64,000 nt of DNA from Ornithodoros turicata (GCF_037126465.1 NC_088206.1:13429187-13493186), one strand, 5' to 3'; shown: positions 36,701 through 48,633, numbered from the stretch's first letter. Numbers and translations: made by a program. The notes: generated by a model from the letters alone, not told the origin.

Positions 36701-39700
36701 CAAAACCCGTTGCCGTCTCTCTCGCAGCACATCCGAAAGCGTATCCGTCACGGCTTCCGTCCGCAGCGGCGACACAGACCCTGCCCTTCACTTCAACACC
36801 CATCCACTGGTCAGGAGAACGGACAATGGAACTACGTCCAGGGGTCCCGACTCTGTCGACGGTGCCACGGAAAGGAACGCTCGAACGCTGCTCGATATGG
36901 GCGATCTGTTTCGACGCAGTCCCCTGTTCGAAAGGACGCACAATTTGTTCAGGGCCTCTGGCATGAGCGACGTGATGTCGGCGTCCGACACCCAACTGCG
37001 AGCCAAGCCTCGGCCCTTCTCTGACTTCGAAAGACTCAGTGACGCCTCACTGAGATCGGATCCGGAGGGTCTCAATATTCTGGGAAGGATGAGTTCGTCG
37101 TTTCATTTTAGCACCAGGAGTCATTTTGAGTACTGCGGGGAAACCAATACATTTAGGTAAGTCGAAGGGCACGGAAGAAAAAAATCAGTAGATAACGGAA
37201 CTGGTTGAGCAATCGATATTAAGTGGTATGCGATCTGTGTGTATCCAGTTGACGAAATGTTTTTGTTTGTTTGTTTCCTTTTTTTTTAATAATAATTGGG
37301 GGTTTACGTCGCGAGACAACTGAGATCACCTTTTTTTTAAAATGCCTCTTGGTCATCTTGAGGTTGGTTTTTCTTCATTTTCAATTCACGAGTTCGGGAG
37401 TAGCCTGACCCGACAAAGTCGGGTATCACATGCCCACATTTTCTTCTATTTTAATCAACCAATCAAATGTCAGCGATTGCCGAGGGCTCGAACCCATACC
37501 TCTCTGATTGCCGGCTGGGGCAGTGTGCTCGAGACCCGGCACTTGCAGTCGCAAACATTTGCCTTTCGACTGGAAGCTCTACATCAAGCCCAAATTACAT
37601 TTCACATTCTGGAAACATGAAAAGAGATCTCTTTCGAGCCTATTAAATGCATCGTGGTTTTGTGAAATTTTTCGGCGTCAGATTGGTCATTAGACAGCTT
37701 GATGAGTCTAGATCTCCATGTTTTCTTGGTATAGGGAGCAAAGTTCGCGCAAGTGGGCTAATTAGAACGCACCGCATCAGCTGGCCTTGAGCGTCCTTTT
37801 TTGGACTCTTCATTCAGATGCTTAGTTGGCATGGTCCCCAGATTATTGTTATTCTTTACGAGCACAGAGAGTGCCGTCTGGACGGTTTCCTAGACGCGAC
37901 AACTCGTCCCGCTCGTGAGCTCATCGTATAATCCCGAGCAGCACAATGTACTGAAAGTCGAGTGCAATAGGGGTGGACGGGTAGGTGGAAGACCTTGAAC
38001 AGGCTCTTGAAACTAAGGAACATTGATAAGACACATACCGTCCACCCCTATTGCACTCGACTTTCAGTACATTGTGCTGCTTGGGATAGTACCTCAAGCC
38101 AGATCGTAGCAGGATCGTAGCAGGATCGTAGCCAAAGAAGCTTTACGTGCACGCGCGTCAAAATATAGGTAGATGAGCAACAGGGGAAGGGGAAACTCGT
38201 GACTTTCCACAATTTATAATGGAGGAGCCCCTTCCTTCCGAATTCTTAATAAATTCCCGGAAACAACGTGACAAGGCATACTTCGACGGCCATAGTTGAT
38301 GGCAGCCCCAGCTATAGGGCTGGCAGGGTGTGCAGACCATGTATGCAGATGTATCCGTGCAGTCTGTCAAGCCGCCAATGCGGTCGAATTCGCAGGTTCA
38401 GCACACAGCAGATGTGCGAAAGTCTTTCGGGCAGCTACGAAAGTGTCTCGGAGAGCGAAGATGAGGAAGAGTCGCTAGAAGATGCTACGAGCCTCGGGGA
38501 AGAAGCAAAGATCCTGGCTATCGAGGATGTCCCTGCTTCCAGAGTGGATGACTCGATAGACACCGTCAGTGCCTGCTCCCTCTCTATCGGGGTACGTCAT
38601 ATAAGCTCGCTCATTCGGAAACGAGGTTTCGTTTACGTTGGCTTGTGGATCAAATATGTGCACCCTAAGAAGAAGAAGAAGAAGAAGAAAAAAAAAAAGA
38701 AAGAAAGAGACAACTGGGGAGCAATTCCAGCTATATCATTTGATTGTAATTGCTCCCGAGTTTGGCATCCTGACCCCGAAATTTTTAATTTACTCCGCAG
38801 CACTGCAAACAGTCCCTAAAAGTACTCCCGAGAGGGATTAGTCACCAAAAGGACTAAAAGTACTCCTTTTTTCCCCTTAGAGTGCACGACAGAAGCTTCT
38901 ACGTTTTTCAGAAATCTGTGGCTTTGATGCGGCTTAGTTTGCTTGGGAATTTCTATTGAACACAATACCTTACAAAAACTAATATTGCGCAGACGTATTG
39001 GGGATAATCAACTGTAGATTGAAAAACGAAAGTTCACAGTTACCTTCCTAGGACAAGTCGTGGCTCAGGCAACGGAAGCCGCACTGTAGCTCGCCAAAAC
39101 ATTTCCTTTGTGCAGAAAGCATTTTAGTAATGGCAACATTCAAGTGGGCCATTGTCATGTTGCAGACTCCCAGCATAACCAGTAGTAGGCGACTGGAGAA
39201 GCCAACAACTGGTGTCGCTGCGAGCAGCTGGGGCAGAGTAGCGCAAGAGCTTCTAACTACGGAAAAAACGTACGTCGAAGTCTTGCACCTACTGGACCAG
39301 GTGTTCGCTTTTAGGGTTGACCAGGAGAACCGGGCCCATTCTATGTTTCCTCAAGCGGTCGTCTCCGCGATGTTCTCGAACCTCAAGTCACTGTACCAGC
39401 TGCATCACGACTTCCTTTTGCCCAAGTTGCAGGGCCGTATAGACACCTGGTAAGTGTAGTCGGGCATTGGAACCTTAGTGCATAGGGCGGGAACGCCGTG
39501 TGCGAGTACTCAGGACTAGGGTTCGGCATCCCGAGCCGTTTTTGCAATCTCTGGATTTCTAATTGTGGATCCCGGGACAGGATAGGGATTTTTTCTTTCA
39601 ACTATCCTCAGGATATTGTACAGGACTGTATCCACCTGCACCCATCGCAACCTGCACTGTATTCTATCGCAAATTGCGATACAGTGTGCGTTTCCTGTCA

Positions 39701-42700
39701 TCCCCACGTAACATTCTAGTGAAAGAAAACGAAAAATAATCACGGAGCGAAAGTTTTCGCCGCGCATATCAACGCGGAATATCGACTGCCCAAGCAGCAC
39801 AATGTACTGAAAGTCGAGTGCAATGGGGGTGGACGGTATGTGTCTTATCAATGTTCTTTAGTTTCACGAGTCTGTTCAAGGCCTTCCACATACCCGTCCA
39901 CCCCTATTGGACTTGACTTTCAGTACATTGTGCTGCTTGGGTGGGTATCCCCAGTGTATTTCCCACGGTTAGCAGTGCACGAGAAGACATGACGTTCAGC
40001 ACTTGTACTTTCGCGGTAGTTAAGATCAATGACCTTTTTTTTTTTCTTTTTCATCTTCCGCTGGGGTATTCTGGGGAATGTCGCTTGTGTGAATAAATGG
40101 AATGGTGTATTTTATTAATCTCCCCTTTTATTAATCTATAGTAATTGGTTCTGTTCAGGCCTGGAGCAGCCGATTCTAGTTTTCTGAAAGGGCTGTATCC
40201 ATTTTCTCGATCTACTTTCAAATACACGTATACGTCAAAGAGACATTCTGCAGAGAGGGAGATTCTGCAATATTGTGAATAGCCTTATAGATCGGAAGAC
40301 TCCTTCTGATTTCGTACAAGTTTCTTGAGGGCTGCTGTTCTCGGCTGTGGCTTGCGTGGTTCACATGAGTCAGCAGCTAACGTCTTTGTCTTGTGTCGTG
40401 GACGACGAGGTTGGTTCGGTTTCGGATTGCAAATGATATTTTTCGGGGAAGGGACGCTTGAAACCAAAAGTCGATAAGACACCGTTGTTTCCTTTCCACT
40501 CGTACAGATCCCGACAAAACTTTACGGAACACCATAGCGACGTATTTCTTGATCTCAGCGACACCCTAGCGGCGAACGGGAGTGGACACACTTACTGAGA
40601 GGTGCGTCGAGTACCCGGTCACCTGTTTGTAAGTCTATCTGCTCCTGTTTGCAGCGACCGTGTCATTCAGATGACTATATACACCACTCCAGTGTTCCGT
40701 AAACTTTTGTCGGGACCTGCACCATATTCGTTGCCAAGAAAGCCTAAACATATTATCCCGCCCGGGACTTGTCCTCCCGAAATCCCAGGATCTCGGGTTC
40801 CGAACCGTACTCTGGACCAAGGGCGACGATGTGATAACTCTATAGCGCCGGTTGCCCGTGCACCTCGCATAGCACCACGACAAGGTACACTGAACGCATT
40901 CGGTAGCGCCATTTCGGTTATGGCGAGAGAGGCTTGATCTACACGCGCTCTAGAAAACTCGCCGATCCTTCAAAGAGCGCGAAGGCGATGGGGGAGTGAT
41001 GTTCGTGACGTGGCCCGGGGACGTGGGGGGTAGCTGCGCCGCAGCAGTAGCAGACGAATTTTCTGTGGCGAATAAAAGCTTACAGCTGCTCCCTGCGCAT
41101 GCCGGGTGCCACGCACGTCTATACTGACGTCACGCTAGGAGATCGGACCCGCCGGCGGCTGCTTTCTTCGGACGTTTCTGTACATCCGGTTGCGCGGTAA
41201 TAACACACCGCACAGCGAAAATATTGCAGATTTTCATGGTGGCTCCTGATGTCAAGCCACTTCCTTGCTCTAATGAGGGACTCCGCAACAAAATCACCAC
41301 AACGGTTATGGTATATCCGTAATCTTTGGGATGTCAGGAACATCTGTACAAGGGGTGTTCAAGTCAAACCTGGACTTTTCATTTTTCGCAAAAGTAAAAT
41401 GAACTTACATGCGAGAAATTAGTTTTATTTTTCGACGTAATCTCCAGCTGCACTAATGCACTTGTCCGAGCGTTTCATGAGGGCTTGGATGTCAGCAGCG
41501 CAGAAATCCTTACCGGCGCGTAGCAGCAATGATCGGACCGCATTCGTGACCTCGTCGTCGCAGCTGAAGTGGCGGCCCCCAAGGAACGCCCTCAGTGGCC
41601 CAAAGAGATGGAAATCGCTGGGGCCGAGGTCTGGACTGTAAGGGGGATGTGGCTGCAACTCCCAGCCAAGTTCCTGTAAGGTGCGTGTCGTGAGATGCGC
41701 GGTATGCGGGCGTGCATTGTCCTGTAGGAGGACGACTCCTTTGGTGATGAGGTCTGACCGCTTTTGCTTCAGCGCCTTATGCACATCCCTGAGAACCTGG
41801 CAGTAATATGCACTATTGATGGTGGTACCACTGGGCAGAAAATCAACATGAACAACGCCTGCCTTGTCCCAGAAAACCGTGGCCATGACTTTACCCGCAG
41901 ACGGGGTGCTTCGGAACTTCTTGGGAGCTGGCGAGCCCGGATGCTTCCACTGTTTTGATGCGCGTTTAGACTCAGGAGTGAAATGGTGCACCCACGTTTC
42001 ATCGCACGTGATGATCCGATCAAGGAAAGGCTGTCCTTCATTGTCAAAACGGTACCTTAGCTCTTGGGAGATTTCCAGTCTACTCTGCCGGTCAAACACG
42101 GAGAGCTGCCTCGGGACCCAACGGGCACTAACTTTCCGAAACTGCAGGTGTTCATGAATGATAGTGTTCAACGTTCCCACAGAAAGCTCCGTCTTTCGAG
42201 CCAGTTCGAGACATGTTATCCGTCGGTCCTTGAGGATCAGGCGCTCCACAAGTTGGATGTTCTCAGGAACTCTGACACTGGGCTCTGAGCCGCCCCGGCC
42301 GGGATCGTCCTGCACTGATGTACGGCCGTCTCGGAACCGTTTGCCCCACTCAAACGCTTTGCTGCAGCTAAGTGTATTGTGGCCATACTGAGCCTGAAGT
42401 CTTCTGTGAATTTCAGATGCTTTTACGCCTTCATTCACGAGAAACTCCATGACAATTCGCTATTTGATGTGCGCGCTCACCTCGTTGTCTGCCATCTTGT
42501 CCATGTGTCTCCTGTTTTGCACAAACTTTGGACCACCACGTGGTGAAAGCGGAGGCCTGTCGCGTGTGAAAATGACGAAAAAGAAGTAGCGCGAGCCATT
42601 TGTGCACTCAGGAGTCAGAAAGTCCCGGTTTGACTTGAACACCCCTCGTATCTCCGTCCAAAACTGCGCAGATTTTACTCAAACGATTTTATTACGAAGC

Positions 42701-45700
42701 TAGCGCTTCGCCCTTGTGAAGCGAAGCGGCGTTGAAAGCAACATACTGTGACATCACCCGGCAAGGGAGGCAGAATGCAGGTTTGGAAGCAGACGACAAC
42801 GATGGGTGACGTCACGCTATCTTCCTCGTGACGAACCGCTGTAATATGGAGCTCTGTTTTTTGCCCTTCGCATTTCGGTTTGCTATCATCGTCATTTACG
42901 AACTAATTACTCGCGCAAAATGAATGCGAATGCTGTATTCGGGATCGAGGGGGTGGTTCGTGTTCTGTATGATGCACACCTAATTTTTTTCCGAATCCTT
43001 GCGAAGTCTCCCTTTAAGAACGACCAAGAGAGCTAGCGTGTTCGCAATGATTATAATAACGTTTTTTGGTGAAATCGTGCAAGCAAATTTCGTCGCACCC
43101 AAGTTCTTGTCTTGCGTAATTTCCAGGGACAGTAACCCACGTATCGGGGACATCATGAAGGATTTTGCACCGTTCCTGAAGATGTACACGGAGTATGTGA
43201 GGAACTACGATGATGCAATGCGGCTTCTGGGATCCTGGTACAACAAGCAGCCAAGGTTTCAAGGCATCATGGATGATATTCATGTATGTTGCCTGTGTTT
43301 GTGCAAGAGCGGTCATATTAAATATGCGTTTGGTAATTTTGCAAGTAGTATAAAAGCGTGGCACGTTTGAGTCCACTAGCGGGCTTCGTTCCTACTTTTC
43401 AGAGGATGCCAGAATGTGGTAATCTTACCATTCAACACCACATGCTGACACCAGTTCAGAGGGTGCCACGATACCAGCTCCTTCTTAAAGGTACATATGA
43501 GGAACCTATACACATGTGCAGGATCAACAAAGATCTGTTGACAACTAAAGTTTTTCTAATAAATCCTGGCAGAGTACTTGAAGAAATTACCCGAAGATTC
43601 CCCAGACACGACTGATACCGAGAGTAAGTGAATTTACTGAGTCCTAAGTATCCTATGCATGCGGTTTGTGTGTTGATGATTTGCTACCATTGTACGCTGC
43701 TACACAGTATTCTTGACACCATTGAGAGTAGTATATTTTTGATGCACACTTTCAGAAGCCCTGGAGTTGGTCTCCACAGCTGCTATCCATTCAAATGAAG
43801 CCATGAAGAAAATAGTATGGAGGATTCCTCGACCTTATTTAAATAATTCAACACAAATAATAGCGAGCTTCTGATCAATCATGTTGCCATTTCATCTAGG
43901 ACAAATTCAAGAAGCTATTGGAAATCCAGGACCTGGTCGGCGGCGTTATGGATCTTGTCAGTCCAACACGGGAGTTACTGCGAGAAGGGAAAATTACGAA
44001 GATATGTGCAAGATCAGGAGATCATCAGGAAAGACATATGTTTGTGGTGCGTTGGTTCATTTGGTTTTTGAGCATTGGACATTACGCAGTATCGATAAGG
44101 GCACAGTTCACATTTAAGTATATTTCTCTTTCATAGTTCAACGACTTGGTCCTACTGTGCAGTCAGCGGTTGATGAGCAATCGGGTCGTGTCTGGAGCAT
44201 GCTATCGCATCCGAGCACGAGTGGACATGGATGGGCTCATTGTGCAAGAAGGGGACAATCTGGAGACGCCAAACAGCTTTTACATCAAGAACACTGGCCG
44301 TTCTATAGAACTGTTCGCTCAGTAAGCATGCAGAGTGCTTGTTTTTTCTTTTTTTTTGTTTTTTTTTGTCTATGTGGGCTCTATTTGAACGTCTGCAGGG
44401 AGTGTTCTAAGAAGCAAGGTTGATTGACTCTCTTGTGGAACCTTCGAAAAGTGCAAGAACCGGAATTAAGCTTATCGCATTTACTTGCATACGCAACAAA
44501 CGTTTTTACCCAAAAACGTCACGCTCTAAAGGTGGTGCGTTAATTGCGTGCAAAAAACAAAAGGAAAACAAGGAACTGAACGCTCAGGGACCACTCAAAA
44601 ACAGTTTTGTTCCGAAACATCGGAGTCGGTGAACCCCATATTTTGGGTCACCACTTCGATGCATAGAATGGGGGTGCGCTAATTATGCGAGTAAATATAT
44701 AGTTTTAGCTGGTATTGCACAGCAGGAGGCAGTGTCTTTTAACCAGGAGTCCACACTGTTTTAAAAATGTGCAATGGTACACAGTAGTGAAATCGTTCAG
44801 AGCAAGACTGAGAAGACATGCAGAGTGTACATGTCCCGAGTTCTCTATACATGAGTTTTCTGTGCTAACTGTGCATCTGATATAATAAGTAACTTCCATA
44901 AGTGGATCTTCTGTGGCATACTGCTGAATACACGCTTTTCTTGAGTTAGTATGTTTAATATTGTCTTTTCTTGCTGTAGAACACCTGAGGAGAAAATGTC
45001 CTGGATGCAGGTATGTCCCAGCTGTATCATGAAAGGATATCATTGGGGCACGTTTTGAATGTGAGGGTGTGCCACTTTAACACCTGCTTCATTATATCCC
45101 ACACAGACACTTGCTAAGGCAGTGCATGACTTGAAGATGCGGAAGAGCTCACTCAGAGTCGGACTCAGTGGATCTAAGGTACTGCGTCTTTAGCTGCGGG
45201 TAACCGATCAGTGTGAATGGCTCTACATGTGTTGTCCTTGTTAAGTTCCGATATTTGTTACCGCAGAGTCCGGAAGAATTAGAACTTGGCCAGAGGGCTC
45301 CAGTCCTGGTGAAGGCAGACACAGTGTCACACTGCCAGAAGTGCTCTATGGCTTTTTCTGCTCTGGGTCTACGATGGAAGCACCACTGCCATGCATGTGG
45401 CATCGTGAGTTCCTCGCAGTGAATCTCCTTTCACGGCTCTTGGGATTTTATATGTAAAGCTGCTGGGAGGCCTTGATCTTACTTGTACTACCTTAGTGAT
45501 TTGGTAACTGTGCCTTTAGTGAATCATGATTGTGGCAATAGGTAGAGGTGAATGCGCGGCATATGGTACACCGCACTTATCGCGGGTGCAGTGCGGGTAC
45601 ATCCACATTTTACCCCCAACCTGCAGCGACACTGAATTTCTGCCTACAAATCGCGAAACTGCTCGGGTATCTGCGGATAACCGCGGGTATACCACGCTCA

Positions 45701-47074
45701 CCTCTAGTAATAGGTAGCTGTAGTACATAGGATGGTACTCTACGAAAACAAAGTGTCATTCCACTGCTCTTTCAAGACAAAAACGTCTCGACATGTACTT
45801 TATGTTTTTTTTAATCTTTGTCCAGGTGGCGTGCAGTAAATGTCTTTCACGAAAAACGAAACTAGCCTATGACAACAACCGAGCCAGCCGCGTGTGCTCT
45901 TCCTGTTGGGAGGCCATCTTGAAGAATCATCCCGACAGAGCCGATGCGGAACGTGAAATAAAATCACCATTGGAAAGTCCAGTGAGTTAGCTCGGGGGAA
46001 AGGTACATCATTACGGTACCTTAATTTATATTCACCCGTTGCAGACGTTCCAGGCTGAAAACGCCGTGATCAGTGGCTATTTGAAACTGAAGACCGGAGG
46101 TCAAGACAAGAGCTCGAAGGCCTGGGCGAGACGATGGTTTGCTCTGCAACGTGACTTCGTCCTCTACTCCTTCAAGTCCCACGAGGTCCGTGTACACGGG
46201 AGAGAAAATCCACTGCGGAGAAATGTTGAAAAACAGGCGTTTTAGCTTATGTTTTGCGTGTTTTACGATTCAGGACTTCCTCCCGTTGACATCCATGCCA
46301 GTTCCTGGTTTCTTGGTGAGCATTGCCGAAAAAGGCGATGGTGTGGACCTGAGGCTTCCCATCTTTAAACTTTTCCACCAGAAAAAGACATACTTCTTCC
46401 AGGCATCAGACGTAGAGGAGTTAGAAAGGTTGGTGATGTCCCCATCTAACGTGCGTTTTTCTGGACACCGTTTTTTTTCACATTACCATGATAAAAAAAT
46501 TCGCTGCATCCATGGGCGTTGTGTCAAACGTGTTGAAATGTGGCAATTCTATAGGGCCATTAATGGTGGTAAGTTTTAAGTCAGGTGGCTCTATAAAGCA
46601 TTATTATAAATGGTTCCTATTCGCTCTGAGCTCAAATGATGGCTGCGCGCTGCGGAGAAACGATGAACAACCGTAGTGTGGATAGCTTCCTCGCGTCGTC
46701 TGCTTTTACACGTTTATTCCGCGTTTACTGCAGTACGTGGGTGATTGGGGAACCAAACGGTATCGTACCATCGTGGCACAAGTGACCTTCCGGTGAATAT
46801 ACACGAGAATTATGGAAAAGAATCCTCAACTCCGAACGTCGGCCGGCGTGTTATCCACACTAGAAGGGTGATGGTGTCGGCCCCCTATAGGTAGATCTCG
46901 CAGCACCAGCCACGCTCTGTCTATGAAGGATTTCTTGAGGACTCTTGTATTTTTTGGGCAATTATTTTCAGTGATCGTTTTAAAGAATAAGGAGTTCTTT
47001 ATCACGGAAATTTGTTGTTTTCCAGGTGGACGAAGGCGCTAGAAAAGGCATCAAGAGCCGAAGATCCCGGCTAA
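33719..47074 (+). CDS. FGD-family Rho guanine nucleotide exchange factor (DH-PH-FYVE-PH), 18 exons
   Basis: Coding exons: 33719-34009, 34869-35377, 36728-37156, 38396-38591, 39166-39449, 43127-43283, 43403-43490, 43573-43623, 43756-43814, 43900-44046, 44137-44321, 44980-45010, 45107-45178, 45267-45404, 45826-45981, 46045-46185, 46274-46428, 47026-47074. Total 3138 nt, 1045 residues plus stop, phase kept throughout. Residues 1-475 are Ser-rich and probably disordered, with an acidic stretch in exon 4. DH domain is about 497-690, PH1 about 710-820, FYVE 850-910, PH2 about 938-1040. This domain order is diagnostic of the FGD (faciogenital dysplasia) family, which activates Cdc42/Rho at membranes and binds phosphoinositides. 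The ATG is chosen because an in-frame TAG lies at 33667 in the same exon; an AG acceptor at 33664 suggests upstream 5' UTR exons. The exon 10 donor (GTGCGT) is weak. Which vertebrate FGD it matches best cannot be judged here. Confidence 0.94.
37275..37560 (+). repeat. SINE-like insertion in FGD intron 3
   Basis: Begins TAATAATAATTGGGGGTTTA, then CGTCGCGAGACAACTGAGAT, and ends near AGGGCTCGAACCCATACC, a tRNA-like TTCGA box. The opening phrase is like abundant tick short interspersed repeats. Confidence 0.45.
37933..38085 (+). mobile_element. 153-bp palindromic MITE, copy 3, in FGD intron 3
   Basis: Same family and orientation as copy 1; one mismatch near the left end (CCCGAGCAG). Flanked by AT on both sides. 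Confidence 0.88.
38700..38885 (+). repeat. Repeat related to 48745-48850, in FGD intron 4
   Basis: Preceded by an AAG/poly-A tract (38668-38705). TACTCCGCAGCACTGCAAAC then AGTCCCTAAAA here matches CTCCTCTGCACTGTAAATAG then TCCCTAAACT near 48810, and CCAAAAGGACTAAAAGTACT matches CCAAAAGGACTAAAACTACA near 49238. Confidence 0.5.
39789..39941 (-). mobile_element. 153-bp palindromic MITE, copy 4, in FGD intron 5
   Basis: Same family, orientation as copy 2. Flanked by TG on both sides. Confidence 0.88.
40509..40715. repeat. Inverted repeat with 24-bp arms in FGD intron 5
   Basis: TCCCGACAAAACTTTACGGA (from 40509) recurs inverted at 40692-40715 with one mismatch, 158 bp apart. No coding content. 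Confidence 0.6.
41349..42648 (-). mobile_element. Full-length mariner element in FGD intron 5
   Basis: The element is 1300 bp with terminal inverted repeats of about 30 bp (AGGGGTGTTCAAGTCAAACC, starting two bases inside each end; the arms differ at only a few positions) and a TA duplication on both sides (41347-41348 and 42649-42650). It carries one transposase reading frame on the minus strand. High similarity of the two ends suggests recent insertion. It sits in the 3.7-kb intron between DH-domain exons of FGD, opposite to gene direction. Confidence 0.95.
41425..42504 (-). pseudogene. Mariner DD34D transposase with a premature stop near the N-terminus
   Basis: From the ATG at 42450 the frame is open for 341 residues. 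The catalytic triad is intact at D150 (TCDETWVHH), D244 (QDNARPH) and D279 (PSDFHLF), with 34 residues between the last two, the mariner spacing. WVPRQL at 111-116 is the linker signature and an N-terminal helix-turn-helix is recognisable from about residue 6. The same frame continues upstream of that ATG through a TAG at 42460-42462 to two further ATGs (42495, 42504), so the original protein was probably about 356-359 residues and one nonsense change near codon 12-15 has cut it. Internal initiation at 42450 could still give most of the DNA-binding and all of the catalytic domain. Confidence 0.9.
43900..45178 (+). other. First PH domain exons 10-13 of the FGD gene
   Basis: Exon 10 gives the run up to the domain and its first strand ([15 protein letters not shown]), exon 11 the FNDLVLLC strand and the RARVDMDGL strand, exon 12 the start of the C-terminal helix (PEEKMSWMQ) and exon 13 its end (TLAKAVHDL). 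The spacing matches the PH domain that follows DH in Dbl-family exchange factors. Exon 12 is only 31 nt. Confidence 0.88.
45267..45981 (+). other. FYVE zinc finger exons 14-15 of the FGD gene
   Basis: All eight zinc-binding cysteines are present: 856, 859, 874, 877, 882, 885, 903 and 906, with the HHC core at 872-874 and R-V-C before the last pair. The core reads [10 protein letters not shown], so the basic patch differs from the R(R/K)HHCR form that binds PI3P in classical FYVE domains; lipid specificity may be altered, as known for other FGD proteins. The finger is split by an intron after the fourth cysteine, and that intron contains a hAT-like MITE. Confidence 0.92.
45543..45706. mobile_element. 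hAT-like MITE, 164 bp, in the intron splitting the FYVE domain
   Basis: Termini TAGAGGTGA and reverse complement, with CpG-rich inverted arms rich in GCGGGTA; flanks GCAATAGG and GTAATAGG match at 7 of 8 positions. Confidence 0.8.
46045..47074 (+). other. Second PH domain and C-terminus, exons 16-18 of the FGD gene
   Basis: Exon 16 begins the domain ([10 protein letters not shown], then [17 protein letters not shown]), exon 17 continues through [19 protein letters not shown], and exon 18 completes the C-terminal helix ([16 protein letters not shown], then TAA). The intron before exon 18 contains the 265-bp dispersed repeat at 46643-46907. Confidence 0.9.
46643..46907 (+). repeat. 265-bp dispersed repeat, copy 2, in the last FGD intron
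   Basis: Second copy of the repeat at 29098-29362, same orientation. Ends are not inverted and there is no poly-A, so its class is unknown. Confidence 0.78.
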
Positions 47075-47885
47075 ACGCTTGCCTTTAGTTTCACATCATT
47101 CAAATGTCATTCTAATAACTTAGGGTTGTACTCAATTGCTCATTGACAATGTCCGGCTTCGACGCAGAGTGAGGATTCCGCTCAATTAAGAAGCAGTCAT
47201 CCCAGTGAAGATGGATAACCTTTTGGGGCGTTATTTGTGTTGTTGCTGCTTGTCTGCCAAAGCTGCCATCTACGATTTGCAAGGAATTCACATATCACAT
47301 TTGCACAGTCCACGTACGCTGGTTTCATATTATCTAAGGATATTCGTTTGATACGATTCACAAGCCTTACTTTTTATCTCCTCAGCACGAGTACCACGTG
47401 CTATACGAACCTCTGCAATGTTGTGTATTTATTGAGTGTTCACACTTGCATAATTTGTACATATGAACCGATACCTGTTTTTAATACCGATGCTGTTTCC
47501 TATGAATGTCAAGTGTATATTCACTATGTTGACTAGTCGTAACAGGTTTTAGAACATGACTATGAGGCACTGCAAGCCGTGAGTTTTGCTGAATATCGCC
47601 TTTTAATGTTTGTATTGGTAACGCGTCATGTCTTTGGACGGTATACCGTTATGCATAAACCAGGATTCGATGGAAGCTAGTCTTCTAGCCTCTGAGTGAA
47701 AAGTCGTCATCCTTACTAAGCCAGATCTCTGCTGCGAACACGTGTTAGAGTTAGAGTTAAACGAGTTAGAGGTCAAGGCAGTGAGGAGGAGCTTCTGAGC
47801 AACAATGGCGCCATGGTGTAGAAGATCGTACAATCACTTACACCATCTATAACATTTTGCACGCACCGGTCACATCACATACAGA

Positions 47886-48633
47886 CAGAGTTGTACACGT
47901 TACTCGGAAAAAGTAATTGATTACAATTACTGTTACTACTGCGCGAAAAGTAATTCTTTACCGTTACAAATTACTTCATCGAAAATGTAATACGTTACCG
48001 ATTAAAAAATGTAACGCGTTACTTTTCCCGTTACTTTAAATTGTGAGCCATAGCAAAGCCAACAAGGCTGCAGTGAATGCAACCATGCAGCTCTTGTTGC
48101 AAATTCTAGTATGAGACACCAACATACTTGATAAGTGAAATTCACAAATACATTTGAAAGCAACATACAGAACGCATATACGGGTTTATTACAGATTTAT
48201 GTACACATTTAAAACAACATCGAAACATATCTGTTTCATTTTATTACTATATTGTTATGTTCAGCCCGCACAATTTATCAATACAGTCACCTATTTTACT
48301 GTTGCTCCAGTAGGTCGCAGTATAAGGGATTATCATATTACTGTGGTGTGCATGAAACACGTGTGGACTAGAGACGGCCGTCACAGTGATCTCTGCGTCA
48401 TTGCTTCAGTTGAACTCGTGGTGGAACAGAAGAACAGATTGGCTTGCTGGAAAGAGTTGCCATTGTTGACAGAAGGTTAAAAAAGTAATCGATTACTCAG
48501 TAATTGATTACCGAAAATTGTAATCAGATTACTTGGAAAATTACTTGCTCACAAAATTATGTTAAAAAATTACTGAAAAAAGTAATTGATTACTAGTAAC
48601 GCAGTTACTAGTAACGCGTTACGTACAACTCTG
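47886..48633. mobile_element. hAT-like non-autonomous element, 748 bp, downstream of FGD
   Basis: Termini CAGAGTTGTAC and GTACAACTCTG; perfect 8-bp duplication CATACAGA at 47878-47885 and 48634-48641. Both end regions are full of short alternating GTAATTGATTAC-type motifs. The middle (48154-48480) is open but resembles no transposase. Confidence 0.9.

Larger units (their letters stand above)
39166..43814 (+). other. DH (RhoGEF) domain exons 5-9 of the FGD gene
   Basis: Exon 5 carries the first conserved helix ([18 protein letters not shown]), exon 6 the central part ([18 protein letters not shown]), exon 7 the signature [15 protein letters not shown], and exons 8-9 the C-terminal helix with [16 protein letters not shown]. 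The catalytic helix is intact, so GEF activity is expected. The intron between exons 5 and 6 is 3.7 kb and holds the mariner element and one palindromic MITE. Confidence 0.92.

Noticed and set aside
36584..37024. Open frame of 146 codons overlapping FGD exon 3
   Set aside because: Arg/His/Gln-rich shadow of exon 3 in another frame; only the exon frame joins in phase on both sides.
48154..48480. Open frame of 108 codons inside the hAT-like element
   Set aside because: No hAT transposase motif and no similarity to a known domain; probably chance.
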